Of a stretch of DNA of 11,921 bases, positions 6,450 to 11,921 are shown in pieces; position 1 is the first letter of the stretch; each line of letters begins with the position of its first letter. The notes under the pieces were generated by a model, which saw only the letters and a program-made list of their open reading frames with translations, ran no database searches and was not told where the DNA came from. This DNA comes from Xanthobacteraceae bacterium. GTDB lineage: Bacteria > Pseudomonadota > Alphaproteobacteria > Rhizobiales > Xanthobacteraceae. The stretch is taken from contig JAIESC010000217.1 of the NCBI GenBank assembly GCA_019746355.1, positions 1 through 11,921 of the forward strand, in the 5' to 3' direction. A program made the position numbers and the translations under genes.

Positions 6450-7799
6450 ATGACCGCGAAATCGATCCGTGAGCCCGAACGCGACCTGCCGGTGCGCGAC
6501 GAATACGACGTCGTCGTGCTGGGCGGCGGGCCCGCCGGGATCGCGGCCGCCGCCTCCGCCGCCAGGCACGGCCGCAAGACGCTGCTGGTCGAGCGCTACG
6601 GCTTTCTCGGCGGCATGGGGACGGCCGCGGGCGTCACCAACTTCTGCGGCCTGCACGCCAACGTGCATGGCGAGATCAGGCAGGTCGTGCATGGCATCGC
6701 CGACGAGCTTCTGTCGCGCATCGACCGGCTCGGCGGCCTGAACGCGCCGCATGTCGTGTTCGGCAAGATCGCCGCGCAGGCCTATGACACGGCGGCCTAC
6801 AAATGCGCCGCCGACGATCTCCTGCTCAAGCACGGCACGGATATCCTGTTTCATGCGCTCGGCGCGGGCGTCGTCATGGACCGTGCCGACGCCATCCGCG
6901 CCCTGATCGTGGAGACCAAGTCCGGGCGCGCGGCGATCATCGGCCGCATCTTCATCGACTGCTCGGGGGACGGCGATCTCGCCGCCTGGGCCGGCGCGCC
7001 GTTCGAGCGTGGCGACGGCGCAGGCGCCATGCTCTATCCGACCATGATGTTCCGCGTGAACGGCGTCGATCCGGCAGCCGCAGGCGAGGCCTGGAAGACG
7101 ATCCCCGCGCTGATGGACACGGCCGAGAAACGCGGCGCGAGATTTCCACGCAAGGGTGCGATCGTCCGGCCGATGAAGAACCCGATCGAGTGGCGCGTCA
7201 ACGTCACGCAGCTGAAGCGGGCGGATGGTGCCGCGATCGACGGCACCGACGCCGATCAACTCACGGCGGGCGAGATCGAAGGCCGCCGCCAGGCCCTGGC
7301 GTTCTTCGATTTCCTCAAGCGCGAGGCACCGGGCTTCGGCAACGCCTATATCGTCGATACGCCGCCGCAACTCGGCATCCGCGAGACCCGCCGCATCACC
7401 GGCCACTACCAGCTCAGCCGCGGCGATGTGCTCGGCTGCGCAAGCTTTCCCGACACCATCGGCGTCAACGGCTGGCCGATCGAGAAGCACGTCGCGGGCG
7501 ATGTCGAATGGTTGTGGCCCGATATTCCGGCCTCGCGCGGCTTCAACCACCTGCCCTACCGGATGCTGCTGCCGCAGAACGTGAGCAACCTCCTGGTCGC
7601 CGGGCGCTGCGCCTCGATGACGCATGAAGGCCAGTCGGCGGCGCGCGTCAGCGGCGGCTGCTTCGTGATGGGCCAAGCTGCGGGCACGGCGGCGCATCTG
7701 GCGCTGTCGGGCAACTCTTCGCTCGATGAAATTCCGGTTGAAGCCCTGCAGGCTTTGCTTGAGAACGACGGTGCTTATCTCGGGCGCGACGTCGAATAG
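6450..7799 (+). CDS. FAD-dependent oxidoreductase (FAD_oxidored family, PF12831 type)
   Basis: A 449-residue flavoprotein, probably cytosolic. The dinucleotide-binding motif LGGGPAG (24-30) follows a beta strand DVVVLGG, and Glu48 ends the second strand (LLVERYGFLGG), the usual ribose ligand. DCSGDGDLAAWAG (170-182) is the characteristic inner FAD contact, RETRRITGHY (311-320) the family signature arginine cluster, and AGRCASMTHEGQSAARV (384-400) the C-terminal FAD contact. This family is broad and its substrates are mostly unknown; members often neighbour transport genes. No iron-sulphur cysteine pattern or second domain is visible. The ATG at 6450 begins 20 residues before the flavin strand. 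No Shine-Dalgarno precedes it, and a possible -10 (TTATCA, 6437-6442) lies so close that a leaderless message is possible. The receptor gene starts 21 bases after the stop, so the two are probably cotranscribed. Confidence 0.9.
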   Translation: MTAKSIREPERDLPVRDEYDVVVLGGGPAGIAAAASAARHGRKTLLVERYGFLGGMGTAAGVTNFCGLHANVHGEIRQVVHGIADELLSRIDRLGGLNAPHVVFGKIAAQAYDTAAYKCAADDLLLKHGTDILFHALGAGVVMDRADAIRALIVETKSGRAAIIGRIFIDCSGDGDLAAWAGAPFERGDGAGAMLYPTMMFRVNGVDPAAAGEAWKTIPALMDTAEKRGARFPRKGAIVRPMKNPIEWRVNVTQLKRADGAAIDGTDADQLTAGEIEGRRQALAFFDFLKREAPGFGNAYIVDTPPQLGIRETRRITGHYQLSRGDVLGCASFPDTIGVNGWPIEKHVAGDVEWLWPDIPASRGFNHLPYRMLLPQNVSNLLVAGRCASMTHEGQSAARVSGGCFVMGQAAGTAAHLALSGNSSLDEIPVEALQALLENDGAYLGRDVE

Positions 7800-7820
7800 T
7801 CCGCAACAAAGAGCAACCAC

Positions 7821-8783
7821 ATGAAAAGACACCTCGCACTCGCGTTGACCGGACTGCTCGCTGTGGCAACGCCTTCCGCCGCGCAGGACTGGCCGACCAA
7901 GCCGGTCAAGGTGGTGGTGCCGTTCGGTCCCGGCTCGACGCCGGACGTGGTGGCGCGGCTCATTGCCGATCATCTTCAAAAATCGCTCGGCCAGCCGTTC
8001 GTGATCGAGAACAAGCCGGGCGCGAGCGGCAACACCGGTACCGACGCGGTCGCGAAGGCCGCGCCTGACGGCACCACCATCGGCGTGAGCATCGGCGGGC
8101 CGCTCGCCATCAACACACTCTTGTTCTCGAAGCTGCCCTACGACCCCAAGACCGACATCGCCCCGATCACCCAGCTCGTCACCCAGCCGAGCGCGCTTGC
8201 GGTTAATTCCTCCGTTAAGGTTAACAGCGTCGGCGAACTTTTGGCGCTTTTGAAGCGCGAACCCGGCAAATTCAACTTTGGATCGATCGGCAACGGCTCT
8301 TTGTCGCACCTCGCGATGGAGGCGATCGCGCTGCAAAGCGGGACCAAGCTCGTCCACATCCCCTACCCGTCGTCGCCCGCCGCGGTGACCGCGATCATCC
8401 GCGGCGACGCGCAAATGGGCTGCCTGCCTGCGATCGCGGTGACTCCGCACGAGGCGTCCGGCGCGCTGAAAATTCTCGCCGTCTCGACCGCCAGGCGTTC
8501 GCCTTATTTGCCGCAGATTCCGACGCTGAAAGAGGCCGGAATCGACGTCGATGCAGACGCTTGGATGGGGATGATCGCGCCGGCGCACACGCCGGGGGCC
8601 ATCGTTGCGAGGATTCGGGGCGCGGTGGTAGAAGCACTCGGGACGGCTGCGATCCGCGACAAGCTGGCGGCGCAATTGATGGAACCGATCGGCAACAGCC
8701 CGGCCGAGTTCCGCGCGCGGATCGACAGCGAGATCGTCCGCTGGGGACCGGTGATCAAGGCAGCGGATATCAAGGTTAACTGA
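7821..8783 (+). CDS. Bug/TctC-family periplasmic solute-binding receptor
   Basis: A 320-residue protein with a Sec signal peptide (MKRHLALAL..., Ser19-Ala20-Ala21 before Gln22 as cleavage site). The mature N-terminus, DWPTKPVKVVVPFGPGSTPD, is the hallmark of the Bug family, followed by ENKPGASGNTGTDAVAKAAPDG (about 63-84), LPYDP, FGSIGNGSLSHLAME, HIPYPSSPAAVTAIIRG and PQIPTLKEAG. These receptors bind carboxylates or related small molecules in a Venus-flytrap cleft and hand them to a TctAB membrane pair, or signal. No tctA or tctB gene is in the window, so it is an orphan receptor, which is common in this family. It lies 21 bases downstream of the FAD oxidoreductase, suggesting the receptor captures the substrate, or a relative of it, used by that enzyme. 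GAG lies nine bases before the ATG. The ligand cannot be inferred. Confidence 0.93.
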   Translation: MKRHLALALTGLLAVATPSAAQDWPTKPVKVVVPFGPGSTPDVVARLIADHLQKSLGQPFVIENKPGASGNTGTDAVAKAAPDGTTIGVSIGGPLAINTLLFSKLPYDPKTDIAPITQLVTQPSALAVNSSVKVNSVGELLALLKREPGKFNFGSIGNGSLSHLAMEAIALQSGTKLVHIPYPSSPAAVTAIIRGDAQMGCLPAIAVTPHEASGALKILAVSTARRSPYLPQIPTLKEAGIDVDADAWMGMIAPAHTPGAIVARIRGAVVEALGTAAIRDKLAAQLMEPIGNSPAEFRARIDSEIVRWGPVIKAADIKVN

Positions 8784-8826
8784 CCGGTCGGATCGGCGAG
8801 GCCGGCTGGTAACGCGGAGTGAGGCA

Positions 8827-9492
8827 ATGAGCAGCACGGAACCATATCCTGAGGTCTCGACGGGGGACGAGTCGGGGATTGTGCCGCCGCAGAGCAACCG
8901 CGCACCGGATTGGCCGAAGAAGATCCGGACGCTGACGGCGACCGAGCTCGACCGCCTGACGATCGACAGCGCCGGCCGCTTCTATTGGGACGGCAGGCTC
9001 GTCAACTACGAGCCGCCGCAGCCGGCCAAGCCCGCAGAGCCGCAGACCATCGACCGCACGCCGGTCGAGGCCGATCCCAGCGACTACAGCCACGAGGACC
9101 ACAAGACGCCCGCGCCGATCGAGGGCGCCGATCTCGACCGTCCGGTCGACGGGCAAAGCCAGGCTATCGCCCATCGCGACGAGCACCTTCACGATCTCGA
9201 TGACGTTCGCGCGACCCGGACGCTTCATCACAGCGCGATGGCGGGAGAGATTTCCGACGTCGTTGCAACGCCGGTCGTCAACATCCCCGAGCGGATGCGG
9301 ATCAAGATGACGCGCTGGCAGTCGCTCGGTGCGATCATTGTCGTGCTCTGCGCGCTGATCGCCTCGGCCGGCGTCGCAGCGCTTGGACTTGCCGCGGCGC
9401 ATGAATGGGGTTGCCGGACCGGCGTCATCCAGAGTTATTGCCCGGCAACACCGGCCGGCCGGCCGGCGGCGCGCACCGACATTCCGGCCTAA
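8827..9492 (+). CDS. Single-span membrane protein, YWDG-motif family, long paralogue
   Basis: I do not recognise a named family. The 221-residue protein has a hydrophilic N-terminal part, the motif LDRLTIDSAGRFYWDGRLV (41-59), a His/Asp-rich linker (about 75-150 with seven His between 89 and 135), a basic stretch RMRIKMTR before one membrane span (about 165-191), and a short tail EWGCRTGVIQSYC ending DIPA. By the positive-inside rule the N-terminal part is cytoplasmic and the tail periplasmic, where Cys196 and Cys205 could form a disulphide. The next gene encodes a clear paralogue sharing the motif, the span position and the tail. The ATG at 8827 has GGAG seven bases upstream. It begins 43 bases after the receptor gene and may be read with it. 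Four tandem CCGG units (9451-9466) lie in the tail-coding part. Real gene, role unknown. Confidence 0.8.
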   Translation: MSSTEPYPEVSTGDESGIVPPQSNRAPDWPKKIRTLTATELDRLTIDSAGRFYWDGRLVNYEPPQPAKPAEPQTIDRTPVEADPSDYSHEDHKTPAPIEGADLDRPVDGQSQAIAHRDEHLHDLDDVRATRTLHHSAMAGEISDVVATPVVNIPERMRIKMTRWQSLGAIIVVLCALIASAGVAALGLAAAHEWGCRTGVIQSYCPATPAGRPAARTDIPA

Positions 9493-9592
9493 CACGGCCC
9501 AAACGAATCATCGCACGTTGTCCATTGCGGCCGCGACCGCAAGCCAAAACGCTGCTTTGACTTCCTGAGACGGCCCGGCAACATGGCGCAGG

Positions 9593-10099
9593 ATGAGTCT
9601 CCTGCCCGCCCTCTTCAAGGTGCGAAAGCGCTGGGACGACGCGGCCTCGCCGCCGAAACCGGCCGGCGATTCGCGCGAGGCTGATTCGCCTCCCAAGGCT
9701 GCCGAGGACAACGTCTTCGAGCTGGTGCCGCCGGAAAAAATTCACGAGACCTATCGCGTGGCGCAGTCCGAGGCCGCGCCTGAGCCGGAAGCGCCGGCCA
9801 AGAAGGGCCGCAACATCCATCCGCTCGCGACCGCCGATCTCAGCCGGCTGTCGATCGACGACGACGGCCGGCTCTACTGGGACGGCAAGCCGGTCGAGGT
9901 CCGCCGCCGCATCGAGATGTCGCGTGCGCAGGTCGTCGGGGCGAGCGTCGTCGCGGCCTTTGTGGCGATCGGCGCGGTGGGGGCCGTCATCCAGGGCTCG
10001 CTGGCGCTGCGGGATTGGGGCTGCCGGCTCGGATGGACCAAGAGCTATTGCGGCCTTCCGGCCCCGGTGCCGCCGCGACAGCCGGATATCCCGGCCTGA
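9593..10099 (+). CDS. Single-span membrane protein, YWDG-motif family, short paralogue
   Basis: A 168-residue paralogue of the preceding product. The shared block ADLSRLSIDDDGRLYWDGK (81-99) matches the neighbour's LDRLTIDSAGRFYWDGR. It is followed directly by a basic stretch VEVRRR, one membrane span (about 112-134) and the tail DWGCRLGWTKSYC, ending DIPA. Cys144 and Cys153 have the same spacing as Cys196 and Cys205 in the neighbour. The N-terminal 80 residues are Pro/Ala/Glu-rich and probably disordered, and the neighbour's His-rich linker is absent. Topology is inferred as cytoplasmic N-terminus and periplasmic tail. The start is less certain: the ATG at 9593 has only AGG almost touching it, and GTG nine codons later is an alternative. 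A terminator-like hairpin follows the stop. Function unknown; family relationship to the neighbour is secure from the shared motifs. Confidence 0.78.
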   Translation: MSLLPALFKVRKRWDDAASPPKPAGDSREADSPPKAAEDNVFELVPPEKIHETYRVAQSEAAPEPEAPAKKGRNIHPLATADLSRLSIDDDGRLYWDGKPVEVRRRIEMSRAQVVGASVVAAFVAIGAVGAVIQGSLALRDWGCRLGWTKSYCGLPAPVPPRQPDIPA

Positions 10100-10110
10100 G
10101 ATCCCGTTTT

Positions 10111-10129
10111 CCGCCCATTTGGCGGTTTT
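10111..10129 (+). terminator. Candidate rho-independent terminator after the YWDG paralogues
   Basis: CCGCC (10111-10115), loop CATTT, GGCGG (10121-10125), then TTTT (10126-10129), beginning 12 bases after the stop at 10099. The stem is short (5 bp) but all G-C, and it has a T-run only on the plus side. It would separate the YWDG genes from the small two-span gene. Confidence 0.5.
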
Positions 10130-10257
10130 GAACCGGCCCGCGCCCATCCTCGACCAACGGCAAATGGCCCCGAACGGGCCGATGCGGCTCAGGCGCACCC
10201 AGGGCCGCCGCCAGCAGGGCGTTTGCGCCCAACTTCGACGGGCTTTGGGAGACGGCC

Positions 10258-10509
10258 ATGAGCGGACTCATTTCCGGCGACCGCGTTGCGTTGCACCGGC
10301 AGGTTGCTGCGCTCTCCAAGAGCCGCCTGAAGCTTCAGATCAGCGCCGGCGTCCTGATCGCGATCGTGTCAGGAAGCCATGTCCTGTCCGGGCTCATGGA
10401 CGGGGACATTGCCGCGAAGGGCGTGTCGCTGTTCGGCCTCGCCGTCGGACTGTACATCACCGGCCACTATTCGGTGCTGCTGAAGCTCCGAAGCGCGATC
10501 AGGAGCTAA
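10258..10509 (+). CDS. Small two-span membrane protein of unknown function
   Basis: An 83-residue protein with a cytoplasmic-type basic N-terminus (LHRQVAALSKSRLKLQ), a first hydrophobic span at about 26-46 (LQISAGVLIAIVSGSHVLSGL), a short acidic loop MDGD, a second span at about 54-72 (KGVSLFGLAVGLYITGHY), and a basic C-terminus KLRSAIRS. The arrangement suggests a hairpin with both ends in the cytoplasm. No family is recognised. The ATG at 10258 is well supported by GGGAG six bases upstream, which makes it a likely real gene despite its size. About 158 non-coding bases precede it, containing the terminator above and two weak hairpins (GGGCG/CGCCC and GGCCC/GGGCC). Its stop lies only six bases from the stop of the convergent SDR gene. 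Confidence 0.7.
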   Translation: MSGLISGDRVALHRQVAALSKSRLKLQISAGVLIAIVSGSHVLSGLMDGDIAAKGVSLFGLAVGLYITGHYSVLLKLRSAIRS

Positions 10510-10515
10510 CCCGCC

Positions 10516-11292
10516 TCACACCACCGGCGAGCGCCCGCCGTCGACATTGGTCGCGGTGCCGGTGATGTAGCCGCCCTGCTCCGACACCAGGAAGCACGCG
10601 AGGTTGGCGAACTCCTCCGCCTTGCCGGCGCGGCCGAGCGGAATCTCCTTCTCGCGCGCCTTGTAGTACTCCTCGATCGGCACATTGGCGCGCTTGGCCG
10701 CCTGCACGTGCTGATCAGCCTCGATGAAGCCGACCAGCATGGCGTTGACCAGCACGTTGTGCGGCGCGAACTCCTGCGACAGCGCCTTGGTCATCGCCAT
10801 GCCGGCCGCGCGCGACACTGACGTGGGCATGCTGTTCGGCCGCGGCGCTTTCGCGCCGATGTTGAGCACGTTGACGATGCGGCCCCAACGCCGCTCCTTC
10901 ATCTGCGGCGCGACCAGGCGGATGAGCCGCACCGCCGCGAACAGCTTCTGCTCGATGTCGTCGTGCAGGATGTCGTCGGTCACCTTCTCGAACGGCATCG
11001 CCCGCGAGGTGCCGGCATTGTTGATGATGATGTCGACCTTGCCGAACGCCTTCATCACCTCGTCATAGGCGCGCTGGATGTCGGCGGCCTTGCCGACGTC
11101 GGCCTGCACGCCGATGACGCGGGCCTTGGCGGCCTTCCTGATCGCGGCGACCGCTTCGTCGAGCGGCTCTTTCGTGCGGGCGACGATGGCGACGTCGGCA
11201 CCGGAGGCCGCGAACCGCGTCGCCACAGCCAAGCCGATGCCCTTGCTGCCACCGGTGACGATGGCAACACGCCCCGAAAGACTGATTTCCAT
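10516..11292 (-). CDS. SDR-family protein with a fully substituted catalytic tetrad
   Basis: A 258-residue Rossmann protein. The nucleotide-binding motif TGGSKGIG (13-20), the acid-containing ADVG (64-67), NNAG (91-94) and the C-terminal FLVSEQGGYITGTATNVDGG region are all typical of classical SDRs. The active site is not: aligning on length and on the SDR at 240-980, which has the same numbering, the tetrad Asn-Ser-Tyr-Lys is replaced by Lys116, Asn144, Thr157 and Arg161 (NVLNIGA and PTSVSRAAG). A group of 'BKR-like' SDR proteins with imperfect tetrads is known in conserved-domain classifications, and this probably belongs there. It may bind NAD(P) and act as a non-classical enzyme, a subunit or a regulator. 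The ATG at 11290-11292 has an excellent AGGAGG five bases upstream. It is monocistronic within the window, convergent with the two-span gene. Confidence 0.9.
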   Translation of the reverse strand: MEISLSGRVAIVTGGSKGIGLAVATRFAASGADVAIVARTKEPLDEAVAAIRKAAKARVIGVQADVGKAADIQRAYDEVMKAFGKVDIIINNAGTSRAMPFEKVTDDILHDDIEQKLFAAVRLIRLVAPQMKERRWGRIVNVLNIGAKAPRPNSMPTSVSRAAGMAMTKALSQEFAPHNVLVNAMLVGFIEADQHVQAAKRANVPIEEYYKAREKEIPLGRAGKAEEFANLACFLVSEQGGYITGTATNVDGGRSPVV

Positions 11293-11297
11293 TCTTT

Positions 11298-11303
11298 CCT
11301 CCT
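11298..11303 (-). promoter_or_regulatory. Strong ribosome-binding site of the degenerate SDR gene
   Basis: AGGAGG on the minus strand, five bases before the ATG at 11290-11292. It is the strongest Shine-Dalgarno in the window and fixes the start. It suggests the protein is well translated despite the altered active site. Confidence 0.85.
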
Positions 11304-11504
11304 GAAGCCCACACGTCGCTGTGCGCGCTGACGACCATACGATGAATTTTTCCGCCCGACGATACGCTCACAGCGAGGCGTGGCGCGGCAGGTGACGCAT
11401 GAGTGGGCACCATGCCCCGCCCGCGCAAAGCCGCGTCGCCCAGCGACCCGTGAAACGCCGCAGCGAGGCCAACTCGTAAGGGCAAACATCGCTGCGACCC
11501 TTCA

Positions 11505-11533
11505 TGGACGCGCGGATCAAGTCCGCGCGTGAC
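11505..11533 (-). repeat. Interspersed palindrome (GTC - 9-bp stem - loop - 9-bp stem - CCA), copy 2
   Basis: Read on the minus strand: GTC, stem ACGCGCGGA, loop CTTGA, stem TCCGCGCGT, CCA. The stem is perfect. Chance translation gives TRGLDPRVH, another peptide I recall as a frequent artefact of repeats in Hyphomicrobiales (not searched). The outer GTC and CCA match copy 1 at 4180-4207, while the stem has changed on both arms. Confidence 0.8.
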
Positions 11534-11832
11534 GATGCCCGGGGTGCACCGGTGTGCATCCATCAGAACTTCACGTTGTCAAACAGCCCGGCAGCCGCCT
11601 TCGCTCGCGACAGCGCGTCAAAGACGCGCGTGAACGCGCTGGTGGCAAACTACGGCGCGCCAAAAGCAAGCGTCGGCAACTCCAGGCGATCGTCGGCACC
11701 CGGCCGCCGCCCGTTCTTGCCGCCTCGAAATCACTCGAGGGGCGTGAAGCGCCACGAGAGGCTATTGCCTTCAGCCAACGCTTCGCCGTCCCCGTTCTTT
11801 GGCATTTCGGGCCCGGGGTTGGCCCGCATCGC

Positions 11833-11900
11833 TGTCCCCGCTCCGCGGGGACACGCTTTTCCTTCCCCTCGAAAAGAGGGGTTGGAGCGCCGAGAGGCGC
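11833..11900. repeat. Run of three hairpins near the window end
   Basis: First: TGTCCCCGC (11833-11841), loop TCC, GCGGGGACA (11845-11853), a perfect 9-bp stem followed within three bases by TTTT, so it could act as a terminator for something on the plus strand. Second: CCCCTC (11865-11870), loop GAAAA, GAGGGG (11876-11881). Third: GCGCC (11887-11891), loop GAGA, GGCGC (11896-11900). The close packing without genes suggests a composite intergenic repeat. Confidence 0.65.
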
Positions 11901-11921
11901 CGGGGAGCTTATGATCGCTCC

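Larger units (their letters stand above)
11293..11921. other. About 630 bases without a convincing gene
   Basis: This stretch should contain the promoter of the degenerate SDR gene, but no clear -35/-10 pair stands out. Open frames on both strands run through palindromes, have Arg/Pro/Ser-rich translations with no recognisable domain, and lack good ribosome sites. It holds one element of the GTC-stem-CCA repeat family (11505-11533) and a run of three hairpins near the end (11833-11900). A gene continuing beyond the window edge cannot be excluded. Confidence 0.6.

Noticed and set aside
8203..8224. Second TTAA cluster inside the Bug gene as a regulatory site
   Set aside because: The spacing is 8 and 2 bases, and the cluster lies in the middle of a coding region, so codon content explains it.
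6309..8897. Open frame of 862 codons on the minus strand opposite the FAD and Bug genes
   Set aside because: Its translation is Arg/His/Asp-rich with no domain, and it is antisense to two genes with clear family motifs. High third-position GC removes stops from this frame.
11063..11563. Minus-strand frame of 166 codons containing TRGLDPRVH
   Set aside because: It reads the palindrome as protein and then runs out of frame through the SDR gene; typical repeat artefact.
11504..11914. Open frame of 136 codons on the plus strand, starting inside the palindrome
   Set aside because: The start lies in the repeat, there is no ribosome site, and the translation passes through three hairpins.
1..11921. 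CRISPR array, tRNA, rRNA, transposase or prophage genes
   Set aside because: I found no regularly spaced direct repeats of CRISPR size, no tRNA-like cloverleaf in the gaps, and no recombinase or phage protein among the translations.

Overview
This window is GC-rich chromosomal DNA, most likely from an alphaproteobacterium of the order Hyphomicrobiales (Bradyrhizobium/Rhodopseudomonas/Pseudolabrys type). The assignment rests on four things: the gene families present (a TctC/Bug-type solute receptor, a YfgM-like TPR protein next to der, short 'YWDG' membrane proteins), many GTG starts, very long open frames on the non-coding strands, and short interspersed palindromes whose chance translations (CPAKAGHPV and TRGLDPRVH) are familiar from such genomes. 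No species can be named from the sequence alone.

Layout. The first 120 bases are the 5' end of a glutathione S-transferase gene on the minus strand. It diverges from a classical SDR oxidoreductase (240-980, plus). That gene meets a small secreted protein of unknown function (977-1465, minus) tail to tail, with overlapping stop codons. Four tandem copies of an 8-bp TTAAC-type unit lie at 1532-1563. A minus-strand cluster running from 5318 down to 1559 encodes a membrane-anchored TPR protein, a proline-rich lipoprotein, the ribosome-biogenesis GTPase Der, and a TetA-like MFS exporter whose GTG start overlaps the der stop. An interspersed palindrome sits directly in front of der. Upstream of this cluster, panB (pantothenate synthesis) stands as a single minus-strand gene with its own probable terminator.

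From 6450 the plus strand carries an FAD-dependent oxidoreductase and, 21 bases later, an orphan Bug/TctC periplasmic receptor. These are probably one unit that binds and oxidises or reduces an unidentified organic acid-like compound. Three small membrane-protein genes follow. Two of them (8827-9492 and 9593-10099) are clear paralogues sharing a motif of the form RLxIDxxGRxYWDG, one membrane span and a Cys-containing tail ending in DIPA. The third (10258-10509) is an unrelated two-span protein. A second SDR gene (10516-11292, minus) closes the coding part. It keeps its nucleotide-binding motif but has lost all four catalytic tetrad residues. The last 630 bases hold no convincing gene but contain several strong palindromes, one from the same family as the der-proximal repeat.

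The window is mostly ordinary housekeeping and accessory metabolism. The points most worth following are the YWDG paralogue pair, the catalytically degenerate SDR, the repeat family with covarying stems, and the 8-bp tandem repeat. I see no phage, transposase, CRISPR array, tRNA or rRNA.
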